Source: Struthio camelus (lineage: Eukaryota; Chordata; Aves; Struthioniformes; Struthionidae). From it: DNA of 64,000 nt. Numbering within the stretch: the stretch's first letter is position 1; each line of letters begins with the position of its first letter. A program made the position numbers and the translations under genes. The notes below the pieces were generated by a model, which saw only the letters and a program-made list of their open reading frames with translations, did no database searches and was not told where the DNA came from. Location: the NCBI RefSeq assembly GCF_040807025.1, contig NC_090953.1, forward strand, positions 23,420,997-23,484,996. Reading direction: 5' to 3'. Positions 31,919 to 43,800 of this stretch are shown piece by piece.

Positions 31919-34900
31919 GTAAGAATTTGGAGATTGCTCTGGGCAACCTTTGCTTTGCTCCTCACTCTGTTGTTGCCTTTATCTTTCATAGCTTGGTTCC
32001 TTAAGACCATTGCAACAAGTCAGAGAGCATAAGTGAAGTTTTTACTCCACTTTTTGCCTAATGAAATGGAGCTTCTCTCGAAGAAGCTCAAAAAATCAAA
32101 TCCAGTGCTGCTGTTTGCTGGAAGTGGCAAAGTGTTTGGAGATACTGATTTTCCTGTAGCTGGCACCGCTTTCTCTAACTCTTTTCAAAATGGCTCTCTT
32201 AATATATTACTGGCTCTTAGTCACCCAGAGTAATACAGCCTTGCTTACCTGGCAGGCCAAACAGCTGCTGCCTCTGTCACTGCCCCATCTGATCCTGCCT
32301 CTGTGGGCAGAGGTGCCTGCAAGTGTCACGGCTGCTGTCTGTCTGGCCCAGAAAGGGGGGAAGAGGATATTCCCGTGTCCACCCCCCTCACAGGGTGCAC
32401 AGGAAAGCTCACGGGAGCTTGTGGGTCTGTAGCTGATCACCATCAGGAGCCCTGCATTGGCTGGGAGGAGAGGTTTTCCTCCAGCCCTTGATTTCTCTGG
32501 TCTAGCTGACTACTCTGGCTGTTCCCTCAGGAGCACATCCGGGACATCACGGACTCGCTGATCGAGCACTGCCAGGAGACTAAGGCAGGGGAGAACACCG
32601 GTGTCCCGCTCTCCAGCAAGCAGATCATCAATATTGTCAACGACCTCTTTGGGGCAGGTGAGAACGCATCTGTTGTTAAAGCCATGCTGCTGTCCCCGTC
32701 CCAGCTGCCCTCCTGATGTGGCAGCTGAAGAGCTGTAATCCGCTACTGCAGGCAGCCAAACACTTTCAGGTCCTTCAACAGCCTTATGGCCAGAAAGGCC
32801 TCAAAAGTCCTGAGACAAGCTTTGGAGAGAGCTGCTGTTTAGCCCTGGCAGTTGAGCTGAGGGTCACGGCAGAGGGTGGAGAGGGGAGCCGAAGCCGTCC
32901 AGGTGCACCTCTCACAGTGCTCGGTAGCCGGGGCTGAAGCTGGGCTCACAAATGCTCTTCTGACGGGTGACCAGAGCAGATGGCTTTCCAGAGATAGCTG
33001 ATGGGGGAACAGCTCCAAGGCAAATATTAGCTGTGTGTCACTGGCCAAAAAATCTAGAATGGGATCTGTAAATGATGGGATCTGTAAATGTCCTCTGGCC
33101 TGTCTTCTCTAGGTAATTAAATGCCTTTCTTCTATGTCCATACAGGTTTTGACACTGTTACAACTGCCCTGTCCTGGAGTCTCATGTACCTTGCCTTGTA
33201 CCCTGACATCCAGAAGAGGATCCAGGAAGAAATAGGTGAGTTCATGAGTCCGTTTCCTCCAGGGCTGAAATGTCTCTGCCAAAGGCTGATTCCAACCAGC
33301 TTCTTCCTCTCAACCACCCGCAGATCACACCATCGGCCAGGAGAGGCGACCGAGGCTGTCTGACCGAGGCACGCTGCCGCGCACAGAAGCCTTTATCCTG
33401 GAGATGTTCAGGCACTCTTCCTTCCTGCCCTTCACTATCCCGCACTGGTAAGCACTGTAACGACTGACGCGTTAACTTGTTTTTTGGAGCGGTTTTCTGG
33501 GAGGTGCTGTTTATGCTGATAATAGCCTGGGAATTGATCCCTGTTATTGTTGTAGACTACTTCCGTGAAGGCTGTGGGGAGATATTCTGATGCAAATCCT
33601 AAATTCCTTGGGTTAAACCTCCCCATGGCTTTGACAGTCACCGTCAGCGCAACTACTGAGTTGCATCGGTGCCTGCGGCTGCTTTCACTGCCCAATTTGA
33701 GGCCAGCAGCTGCCCTGCTTGTTGCTCACCTGGGGCTGAATCTCTTAGTATGAGGGCAATTTCGCTTCAGACCCTTCACTAGTGGTAGGACAGTGGGTCG
33801 TGACTAAATCACCTGGTTTCATATTTCCACCTGCCTTGGGAGAAACCATGTCATGATTCATTCAGCTTCGTGAAACTGGAATCTTTCCACTTGAGGAAAA
33901 GCATTAACCAAGAGTACTTATAATCTCCCAATTCAAATACAATTAAGGCAGGGTATTTCCTAGCGAGTCCTAAGAATAAATATAGGGTATTGAAAACAAA
34001 ATACTTCTCTAGAACCTGCCTGCCTTTGTTTCACCCTAAAACTGCAGGTTTCCTCTCAATTTATCCTCCTGCACCCCTATTTCTTTCAGTACAACAAAAG
34101 ACACCGTTTTGAATGGCTACTACATCCCAAAGGACTGCTGTGTATTTATCAACCAGTGGCAAGTGAATCATGATGAGTAAGTACGCCAAATCTCCCATTC
34201 TCATTCAGAGCGCAGTAGGTCTGCTTGGCATTGAGATCGCTCAGATCGGTCCTTTACAGCAACACGTCTAAAGCTGAACAGGTCATGAGAACAGGGATGA
34301 ACAGGTCAGACCGAAAGCAGTGGGGATTTGATGCAGATGCCAGGGTGAGCTCTCCTGCGCGTGGAGGTGCTCTGGACTGCACAGACTGATTCAGTCGCCA
34401 GCTCAGCGACTCCCCGGCAGCCAGGGCTTTACTGACTTTTTGCACAGCAGCTTGGAGGCGTCCTCAGCGCGTTGGATTGACCCCGTGTGCGCGGTGGCTG
34501 TTTTCGAAGGGCTGGCAGCTTTGGCTGCTGAATAGTCAGGAATCGGTACATCTTCCTGCCAAGCTGACAGCTCTGTGTTCAGCAGAAACTGTCTGGTTCC
34601 CTCTTTCAGGCAGAAAAATGCCCTGTCAGAAGGGACTGCTGACGTGACCATCACTAACAGGGTCAATTCTCTTCTTGCATTAAGGACTCAATAGACTTGC
34701 GTCACCCTTTCTGATAATCAGCTTCTGTGAATGCAAAGGGCTCTGGAGCCCAAAGCCCTGTCTTACCTGTCCGCTGCACTACAGCAGAGGCGGCCTTGGA
34801 GGGAGTAAGTGACTGATGGCTGAAACAGGAGGTTGTTCCCCCACCAGTTATTTTAGCTGAGAAGCTCGAGACTCGGCCTCTGTGCAGCTGAGCTATTCTG

Positions 34901-35742
34901 ATACAAAGAAGTATTCCTGCCGCTTCTGCACATGCCAGTGCACATTGCCCTCCTTTGCAGGGGGAACATGCTGTGTGGCAGAGGGAATTCCCTCTGTCTG
35001 CGAGCAGCAATCCTGCAGGCACCAGAACTGCAACTGGACAGATCATGAAGTTTTGCTAGAAAGGTTCAAGACGATAAACGGTCAGGTCTGAATCCTTCCT
35101 TTTTAGAAGGTGCTGGCAGGTTTCTGTGGTCTCCTTTCAGCTGAAACTGCAGGGCCTCTAGATATTGCATGCTAAACTAAATTCACCCCTGGTATCTGCA
35201 TAGGCAAACACAATCTGAGTTTGAAATAGTCTGTTTCAATAGACTGAGCTGATAGGGGCTGACATGCAACTGGCATTTTAGATCACTGATAAAGGCCACC
35301 ACCGAGTGCCAGAGTTTTTGGACAGCGAAATGAGAAAAGATTGCAATGCTTTTCTCTGCAAGGATTTGTTCTCCTGCTGTCCCTATTGTGGAGGGGGGAA
35401 ACGGCTTTCTCAGTCACCTCTCCTTTTTGCTCCAGGAAGCTTTGGAAGGATCCTTCAACCTTCAACCCAGAGCGGTTCCTCAGCGCTGCCGGGACTAAAA
35501 TAGACCGGAACGAGGCTGACAAAGTGATGACTTTTGGCCTGGGGAAGAGGCGATGCATCGGGGAGTCCATTGGCCGGTTGGAGGTCTTCCTTTTCCTGGC
35601 GACCTTGCTTCAGCAGCTGGAGTTCAGCCTCTGCGCCGGGGAGGAGGTGGACATCACTCCTCAGTACGGCCTGACAATGAAGTACAAGAAGTGCAAGCAC
35701 TTCCAGATTAAGAAGCGCTTCCCGGTGAAGAGCTCTCCATAA
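31085..35742 (+). CDS. CYP1A4: Cytochrome P450 1A, CYP1A4-like (CYP1A1-type), complete coding region
   Basis: Haem-thiolate monooxygenase of the endoplasmic reticulum, AhR-inducible, acting on polycyclic and halogenated aromatics. Coding exons 31085-31918, 32531-32657, 33146-33235, 33324-33447, 34090-34176, 35436-35742 (834, 127, 90, 124, 87, 307 nt), 522 aa, all GT-AG. Membrane anchor about 12-32, PPGPRG 43-48, intact I-helix GAGFDTVTT (Asp 323), ExxR in EMFR, PERF, haem loop [10 protein letters not shown] with Cys 461. SRS1 reads QYISNGQ and exon 3 [12 protein letters not shown], both CYP1A1-type, and the gene adjoins EDC3 as CYP1A1 does in mammals. An in-frame stop precedes the ATG; the upstream GTG at 31067 is not a start. 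LPRTEAF has Arg where CYP1A proteins normally have Tyr. Introns 2, 3, 5 and 6 (612, 488, 642, 1259 bp) hold nothing recognised. Confidence 0.95.
32531..32657 (+). CDS. CYP1A4: CYP1A4-like coding exon 3
   Basis: 127 nt from TCCCTCAG to GGGGCAG|GTGAG. Encodes [38 protein letters not shown] and LFGAG. It is diverged from the CYP1A5 copy, so the two conversion tracts are separate. Confidence 0.95.
33146..33235 (+). CDS. CYP1A4: CYP1A4-like coding exon 4 (I-helix)
   Basis: 90 nt from CATACAG to AATAG|GTGAG. Encodes [20 protein letters not shown] then [10 protein letters not shown], with the conserved Asp present. Identity to the paralogue starts at 33205. Confidence 0.95.
   Translation, partial: VLTLLQLPCPGVSCTLPCTLTSRRGSRKK
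33324..33447 (+). CDS. CYP1A4: CYP1A4-like coding exon 5 (K-helix)
   Basis: 124 nt from CCCGCAG to CACTG|GTAAG. Encodes [33 protein letters not shown] and FLPFTIPH. The donor is normal GT, unlike CYP1A5. Confidence 0.95.
34090..34176 (+). CDS. CYP1A4: CYP1A4-like coding exon 6
   Basis: 87 nt from TTCTTTCAG to GATGA|GTAAG. Encodes [20 protein letters not shown] then NQWQVNHDE. Confidence 0.95.
35436..35742 (+). CDS. CYP1A4: CYP1A4-like coding exon 7 (haem-binding exon)
   Basis: Acceptor TTGCTCCAG, then [15 protein letters not shown], the haem loop [11 protein letters not shown], and a C-terminus ending VKSSP then TAA at 35740-35742. Confidence 0.95.
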
Positions 35743-35777
35743 GCTGCGGAGCCCTGGGAGGAAGTACCACTTTGCGA

Positions 35778-35783
35778 AATAAA
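35778..35783 (+). terminator. Polyadenylation signal of the CYP1A4-like gene
   Basis: AATAAA 36 nt after the stop codon, giving a very short 3' UTR if used. Whether longer forms exist cannot be told. Confidence 0.7.
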
Positions 35784-37300
35784 GCCAGCCTTTTGAGCCA
35801 GACACTGGGACTGCTTTAGCTAACGCTCTCTAGAAGGAGCTGCTCCCCAGCCAGCACAGCCGGTCACTGGGCCGCCTCACTGGGGGCTCGTTCATCTCTC
35901 ATGTAAATGCGAGCGAGCGCACAGGGACGGATAAAGACGGCCTTGTTGGGCTCAGTGCGCCTCGAGGAACGTGCTTGCTCCTCGCATCCCTGTTAGCCTG
36001 GAGGAGAGCAGAGCAGAGATTCGTCGGGCCGATTTCTCAGAACGTCTTTGCAACTTGCTTGCGAGAGGGCATGTCACACCTCCTTGTGAAGGGCCCTCTG
36101 GCATGTAAGGGCAGCACAGGCTTCTGCCCAGGTGAGCGGCAGCTGGGGCGTTGCTGGCTGGCTAAACCCACCCCTTGCCCATGAAGTATCTCAAGCGTAG
36201 CCATTTGGAGTGCACGGTCATACAGCTAAATGTCGTAAATATAAATTCATGAAATGCACCAACCCTTAGTGACAGTCTGACTACTAGCAAATATATATAT
36301 ATATATATATATATGTTATACACACACACATACATCTAGCTGTTCACAAATCTGAGATGTTATTAACTCAACTCTCAACAATAAGCCTCCTGGAAAAAAA
36401 TCAAAAGAATGAGGAAAAAGGGACAAAAACCAACAAGGGAGACAGTAAAATGCTTCTTGCTTTTGGACTATGCATTGTTGCTATTTTAACTCCTCTTTTA
36501 CTTATTTGCAAAAAAAAAAAAAGATTTATATATTCAGACTAATACAAAGAGTAGGGCTTTAAAGACGGCAGGAGCTACTCTGCCCTGCTTTTCAATCTGC
36601 TCAGCTCGTGTGAGGACAAATTATAACGGCAAATGGAACAGCAGTTCCTGCCCGTTTGTGCCTTTTTTTTTTTTTTCCCTGCGATCTGTATGGGATGCAT
36701 CTGTATGCCGAAATGTTATCTGCATTGCACAATGTTTCTAACCAATAAATACTAACGGGCAAGTTTCTTGCTTGGTTCTTGCTGGTCTTATTCTCCTGGG
36801 GAAAGATCTGGGGGGGGGGGGGGGAAATGTTCACACCTCTTGTCTTTTCCATCCTCAAGTCTGACTTAGATACCCTCGTACCTAGATTTTTCCATTCTGG
36901 GAATTAACTGGCCGTCCGCAGATGGCAGGCGCTGTCGCCCCCGTTTCCCACGGGGGCTTTGCTGTGGGGTCCGACCCTCTCTCTGCGCCTAGAGGAGAGA
37001 GTTGCGCTAGACCTCAGCTGACCGCCGCGGCAGCCAGCAGGTAACGCCGGGCGCCTGCTCCAATTCCGGCTTTCGCTAAAAACCGGGACTAGCCCCAGGG
37101 CGATGGTCTGGTCCCCCTGGGAAAAACTGAGTCAGGTAGCTTAAAAATTGCCTTTCACGCGGCAGCATCTCTGCTTTAGTTAGTAGGTTTGAGACTGAGC
37201 TTTGCCGGGGCGGGAAGCAGCGGGCTGAGGGACGCTTCTGGCTGGCGCTTCCCCCTCTCCGCGGACTATGGTTTCCGAGGCTTTGCATCAACTTCCCTTC
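35784..37300. other. Spacer between CYP1A4-like gene and EDC3
   Basis: About 1.5 kb, mostly AT-rich, with no supported gene. It holds an (AT)12 run at 36291-36314 followed by a short CA run, and A, T and G homopolymers near 36,510, 36,665 and 36,810. Confidence 0.7.
36291..36331. repeat. (AT)12 microsatellite with adjoining CA run
   Basis: Twelve AT units, then GTTATA and about five CA units. Confidence 0.95.
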
Positions 37301-38240
37301 CGAAACAGGCAGATCACTTGAGCGACTGGGCACAGAGCGGGCGCTGCGCCTCGACGGTGGCGAGAGCGGGGCGGAGACGGGGCGAGGCGGCGGCGGGGGG
37401 GGCGCCCATGGGTGACGGAGGCAGGACGTGAGGCGTGACACGGTGGCGCAGGCGTGACCGGGGCCGCGCGCCCACCGTGGCGGCGGAGAGGTGGCAGCAG
37501 CGAAAGGCCGTGACGGAGGCCGCGCCACCGCAGCGGTGGAGGTGCGACGGGCCGGACGGGGTGTGGCGGAGGGCGCGTGCCGGCAGTGATGCGGGGTGGC
37601 GGAGGCGGTGGGGGACGCGCGAGGGCGGCGAGGCAGGGGCGGCGGAGGCGTGAGCGAGGCCGCCGCCGCCCGCTCGCCCGCCCGCCCGCGCCTGCCGGTG
37701 CTCGGCGCTGCACGGCCGCCGCCGCCGCGCATGCGCGCAGAGCGCAGCCCCCTCGCCTCCCCCCGCGACGGCGGGAGCGCGCTGCAGTACTGCGCATGCG
37801 TCGCGCCTGTGCTCCGCCGCGCCTCTCTATGGTCGCCCGTCGGCGGCTTGAGCGACGCTTCGAGGCCCGGCGCGGGGCAGGAAGTGACGGCAGACGTCGG
37901 GCGTCGGCGAGGCGGAAGGGCGGTGGGTGAGGCGGGGAGCGAGCGGCGGCGGCGGCGCAGGTGAGGCGGTGGCGCCCCGCTCCCTCCGCTGCCGCGGGCA
38001 GGGCTGGCGGGGCCGGGAGCGCGGGCCGGGCCTCGCCGGGGCCCCCGGTGCGGGGCTCGGCGGCGCCGGCGCTCCCGGGCGGCGCGGCCGTAAGGCGGAG
38101 CCGTCCGCGGCCTGCCGGGGGCGGCGGGGGGCAGGCCCCGGCCTCCGCAGGGCTTCCCCTCCCCGGCGTCCAGGCCTCAGCCGGCCTCCCCTTCCCGGCG
38201 TGGGAAGCGATCCCGCGGCAGCTCTTCCCGCGGGTGCAGA
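37300..38240 (+). promoter_or_regulatory. EDC3: CpG-island promoter of EDC3
   Basis: TATA-less CpG island. It has two NRF1-type palindromes (GCGCATGCGC at 37727-37736, TGCGCATGCGT at 37791-37801), an ETS-type CAGGAAGTGACG (about 37880) and CAGACGTCGG, all usual in housekeeping promoters. Many GGCGTGA and CCGTGACG words occur in 37,420-37,660. Confidence 0.75.
37880..37960 (+). other. EDC3: Non-coding exon 1 of EDC3 (predicted)
   Basis: Ends at GGCGGCGCAG|GTGAGGCGG (donor GT at 37961). The next exon carries the start codon, so this exon is untranslated. The start site is not resolved. Intron 1 (37961-40684) contains a mixed AT/GT/ATGT repeat near 39,651-39,710 and nothing else recognised. Confidence 0.55.
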
Positions 38241-39650
38241 GAGGATAGGCCTGGTGGCCCCTGCCTTCCCCCACGAGCTGCTCCCCCTTCTTCCCCTGCT
38301 CCCCTGCTAGGTACAGAGGGGGCACAGGCTTGGCAGCTCCTTTTTTTCTAGCGCAGGTGTGCTTGGTGTGCGGGGGCGCCGATTCTTCGTGCGCTCAGTC
38401 ACTTCCGAAGCGTCTTTGCTTTCCCCAGCGCGCTACACATATGTTTGAGTAGACCATGAGGCTGTTGACTTCCCTTCAAAACTTGCAAAAGCGTCAAAGG
38501 TGTCTCTAGTTTACATTTGAAATTAGAGGTGTGTAAGAACATATATCTGTGCCGGTGGTAGCAGCAAATCTTAGAATATAATTTTGGCAGGAAGTCTGAC
38601 TTTCCAGGTGTATGTAAACAAACGTGTTTGCATGTGTCTCGTGTGGCTAAGTAATCGTTCACTGCCTGTGTAGTTCTTTCGCTTTTCTAAATGGTTTGCA
38701 TATAAAGTAGCTACAGAGTGAGATCCTTTTGAGATTAGGAGTTTCACTGATTTGGTTTATGTCTGCCCCCAAACATACCCTCTTTCTGAAAAGAGACTAT
38801 CTTAATTTTTTAAAAATTATCCCTTTAAAGTGCTGATGTATGTTGAACTTTTTCCTTGTTTCCCAAACAAGATATAAAAAGCAGGAAAGAGAATGAAATA
38901 TGCATTTTAACACAGATACTCTGAAATGCATTATCTGTGTTTTAGAAGTTTTTTTTTAAATCAGCCGTCAACTTGGAACCCAGACGTGTTGTTGTGGGTC
39001 AATATAAAGACACAAAAACAGGAAAGAGGAGGCCATTGCTAAAGAGCTCATGATCTTAGAGACCAAATCTAGCGTTTGTTTCTCTTTCGAGCAGCCCCTG
39101 GTTTTAGTCTTTCAAAAAAGGGGGAAGGAGGATGGGAAGTGAGTTTGTTCTAGTAACATCCATGTATGGTAGCTATTTCCAGTCTCTTTTGCATCTTTTT
39201 CCAAGAAGCTCTGGACATGAAGAGCTTCCAGAGAATTAAAATGATTTCTACAGAAAGGTGTTTTATGTATTGATGTTAATCTGTTCCCCCCCCCCACCCC
39301 ACTCTTATCTTGAGCTCTGTATTGTGTTACCTTATTTATTTATTTATTTCTCCAACTTGTGTTTCTGCTGATGAATTCCAGCCTGTAGCCTTGCTCTTCT
39401 GAGAAAAGCAGCAAGTTGTTTCTGGATTATCTCCTCCTCTTTCTGTCTTTCTGCTCTTTACAGCATGTCCCACAAACTGAGCAAGTTATCATCAGTTCAG
39501 GAAGGAGATTAAGAAATTCAGAGTTGAGGCAGGGAAATGACAGTAAAAGTAGTGAATGATCTTCTGTTACAGCTATGAAGTCAAAGTGGATTTTTTCTTC
39601 TGATCGAGTGTTCTCCTTCTCACTGTTGATTACAGCATAAAAGACATTTT

Positions 39651-39710
39651 ATATATATATGTGTGTGTGTGTGTATGTATGTATGTGTGTGTGTGTGTAT
39701 GTATATACAC
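39651..39710. repeat. Compound (AT)n(GT)n(GTAT)n microsatellite
   Basis: Alternating AT, GT and GTAT units in EDC3 intron 1. Confidence 0.9.
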
Positions 39711-40702
39711 CCAGACACAGAGTAGTCATTTTCCTCTATGAGCTTTTCAGCTTTTTCATGCTACTGTGATGCTAGCGAGAGCCTGTCACTTTCCTATGTG
39801 CCTTGTTTGGAGGAAGTAATATCAGATCAAAAGATGTGCTTAGCTGCTTCAGTGTGTGTTGATTGAAATACAGTTTCAGTCAGGCATCAAAACTGCAAGA
39901 GATTTATAGGTCTGAATATCTAACTACACAGTGTGTGGTGGTGTGGTTTTCTTTTTTTTCCTCCCTATATACTTGCAAGACTAAATGCAATTACTGGAAA
40001 ACAATGCTATTTATTTATTTATTTCAGTAGTACCAATACTATCTGGAGATCATGGAGACTCTTGTCATGGACTGAAGAGGCTCCCCCCCCTCCCTCCCCC
40101 AAGTATCTTTCTATTCTCTTAAAAGTGTTGATTTTAAGCTGTGTTTGCAGACATCGGTCTTCTCGCTGCCAAGTCCTCACAAATGCAATTCTTCTCCAGT
40201 ATTCAAAGGCCAAAACTTTAAAATGGGAGGGGAAGATAAAATTAACCGTTTGAAGCTTCTGGGAGAATGCATGCAGACAGATCTAAATACTTGATCTGGT
40301 ACTTAAGCAAATGATATTGCTGTTAGAAGTTTTTAGTCTTGAAATCAGTTACAAAATTATTTCCTCCAATTTTTTTAAAAAAATACAACGTTATAGGAAA
40401 CTCGCCAGGGTGATACAAGCATTAGCTATCGTTTGTATTGCAACAGAGCTATGGGTGTTGCAAACAAATGTATAAGCAAAGTGCTGTCCAGGGATTTACA
40501 CATTTGTTGTGAGTGTTGGTAGCTGTATAGATGTTATTTCCACCTCACAAACAAGAGAGAAGCTGACCGAGCTGGAGCCTGGGTGGGAGCCAGCGTTTGG
40601 GGCCGGGAGGGCGCAGTTGATGCTGATTCAGGTTGTCAGTTTCTGCATCTTTTACAGCCAGGCCTGTGTCTCTTCACTTTACAGCAATTGTGTGCCAGAA
40701 AT

Positions 40703-40866
40703 ATGGCTACAGACTGGCTTGGAAGCATTGTGTCAATTAATTGTGGAGAAAGCTTGGGAGTCTACCAAGGACGGGTGTCTGCTGTGGATCAGGTCAGCCA
40801 GACCATTTCTCTGACACGGCCCTTCCATAATGGGGTCAAGTGCCTCGTGCCAGAAGTCACCTTCAG
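40703..40866 (+). CDS. EDC3: EDC3 coding exon 2 (start codon, LSm-like domain)
   Basis: The exon begins at 40685 after CTTTACAG; ATG at 40703 in AATATGGCT. It ends ACCTTCAG|GTTAG. Encodes residues 1-54 and most of 55, including YQGRVSAVDQ and ISLTRPFHNGVKCLVPEVTF. Confidence 0.97.
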
Positions 40867-43800
40867 GTTAGTGTCTTTTTTCTGTTTTCCAGACAAGGCC
40901 TTTTTTTTTTTTTTTCCTTTTTTGTTTCTTTTTCTTTCTACTCACCCTAGAACTGGGCTCTTTGCCTTAAATTTTATTACTACTAATGAGCGTCTTTGGA
41001 TGAAGAGTGCCTCTAATGTTTTCATGAATTTGTATGCAGAAGACTGTTATTTTCTGGCTCTGTGCTCACAGTGTTAGAACTGGTATAGCTCACAGCTGGA
41101 GGATGTTTGTGGCTGAAGCTATGTGTATGTATGTATCATGTAGGTGTACATGTTCTCTGTTGAGTTTTCATATGGTTGAGAGAATTGGCATATTCTCTTA
41201 AAGGTTCTTCCTCAGAATATGTAATGTACGTTTTCAAAACGTGTTAGAAGAGAAGGCAGATCAGTTAAAGTTATTGGCCCAAATGCAATTACATTTGATT
41301 AAATGCAATCATTAAGTCCATCTCGTGTCTTCTACCACACTCTCGTCTCCTTGTAGGCAGCGTTTCTGTCTACTAAAAACTATTGCCGTTGGTTGGGTAA
41401 TCTTGCTGTGTAAGGCTGGCTGCTAATTGGTGTAGAAAACTATTGGAAAGGTTTGGAGCTAAGAAGCTGAATTCAATGTAGCAGTACTGTAGTAGTTCTG
41501 AGTTCCCTCCCACCAGCTCCTGGTGACATCGTGTTTGAAAGAAAAATAAGAGATTAGTCACAGGATATTTTCCTGTTACCTGTGCAATTTGCTTGCTACA
41601 GTGAGACTTAACGATACTGTATTTTTAAATAAGGTTAAATACAGATTTACGATACTGTATTTTTAAATAAGGTTAAATACAGATTTCAGAATATCACCTT
41701 TTCCTCGAACTAGGATTTTGAAGAGATTTTTGAATGGGAGAGGAAGAAGGCCATATTATTCCAGGAAACGTGTGGAAGTCTGTGTCAAGTCCTTGCTACT
41801 TCTCATGCTGTTAATTTTATACCCTAGCTGAACCAATGCTTATCAGGTCTAAAATAGAAGACCATAACTTCCAATTTATTTCTTGCAGTCTGTGCAAATG
41901 AAGGTGTTCGTGATCACTTCTTTGTTTCATTTTGGTTTGTAACCAGTACTACTTTAGTTTCCCCTTCTGAGGAAATTGGAAGCGCCATCCCTGGCTGAGC
42001 ATGAATTGCACCAATTTAAGAATTGCTTTCTGTAGAAATGGATTACAAGAAGCTGTAGCCTGAAGGCTGAGATTAATTATATTATCTGGAAACTGCTATA
42101 TTAAGGCAGATTTCTGCAAAGATCTGTGCGAGTTGTTCACATCTGCTTCACTGATTCCTGTTTCAGCTGGGAACAGTACCCAGAACAAAAACAGGGTGCA
42201 GTAAAGAAATACTTGAGTCCTTATTCTGAAGATTCAAATCACTTCAGTTGAATATTTTGTCTGTGGGATGTGTCCTGTAAGTCTGTGTATCAAATCCATT
42301 TTTTTTTTCTTGTTTCTGTTGATATTGGCATCAGAAAAAATATTGTAGAATATTGCGTGTGTTCCTCTAGGGTGGGTTGGTTTGTTTGTTTTAATAAAAG
42401 TAGCCTGAACGCTGAATTCCAGAATGTCTGGTTCTCTTTTCCTGTTTTTAGGGCAGGTGACATTACTGAGCTAAAAATTCTGGAGATCCCAGGGCCGGGG
42501 GACAATAGACAATGTGGGGATCTGCAGCAGACGGAAATGGACATCCCTGGTGTTGGATGCCAAGTGGGTCCCAGTCAGAATGGCACTGGAAAAGTGTTAA
42601 AGAAGCCCATCTCCAGCAGTGCCCCACAGAATATTCCAAGGAGAACAGACATGAAGAGTCAGGATGTTATCATCTCTCCACAGCAGCAGTGCTCCAAGAG
42701 TTACATGGATCGGCATGTGGAAACACTGACTCAGTCCAAAGGCTTCCGTCGTAGACACAATTCATGTAAGTATATGTGCTGTCCTGCAACTTTCCTTTTC
42801 CCATACCTGAGTTACTACTGCAATGTCCACTCTTCTTCAGCAAGAACATTTCGCACAGTGCTTTGTTTGTTTGCTTTTGTACTTTTATTGCCCTCTAAAG
42901 GTCTGGAGAAGAGAAATCGAATGGTGGCGATAAAGACATCAAAAGCTGTTCCACAAAGTAGTATAAGTATAGGTCTTGCAACTGCCTTGCACTTATCTTA
43001 AGTTCTTTTATGATTTGATGATGGTGTAATCTCATCTGCGATTCGGTATGAATGTTCACACGGTTTCAGTAACGTTTGCAGGACTGAGTTTGTAAAGAAG
43101 TATATGTACTTGCACAGAATAACCTTAGAGGTGTGAAATGTTCTTACGGGCTAAGGTCAGGTGATGGGGGTTGTTTGACTTCATCTGCTGTTTCCATATT
43201 TTATTTTATTTTATTTTTTGTAAAACAAGTTCTGTTTCTCTAGGCTTCCATATATATTACAAGAAGGTCTTCAGGGTATACTAGACACAGAGTTGCTTCG
43301 TTGATCTCTTTTTTGCCATCGTACTGATGCAGACTGTAAATTCTAGCTCCTTTTCTTCTGTGGGTCGATCTTAAAGTTATACCTAGAGTTCCTTGGAGGC
43401 AAATTCCCTCTACTTTTCCTTCCTTTTGCTTCAGAGTGGAATACCTTTCCTAGCTAGGCAAAGCCTGGAAAAGATTGTTCCAGAGAAGTTAGTCCTATTT
43501 GAAGGAATAACTGGAGAGTAGATAATGGTGAAAACAAACTCATGTGCTGCCTTTGCCCTCTTCTGAGCCCATGTGGAGGAACAACTGAAAGCAGGCGAAT
43601 CTAGTGGGAGGCCAGATCCCTTTTTAGCATGGCACTTAATCATGTGCTTGCTTTTTAACGGAGTTTCCTTGGCTTCTCCAGGGTATTCCAGGTGGGGGCC
43701 TGAGGTGGTGTGTGAGCGTTTTACACAGTGTGGTCCTGGAACTAACCCAAGTAACAGGCGGAGGAAGTTGTAGCGGACTTCTGTGATGTCGCTGTTTGCT

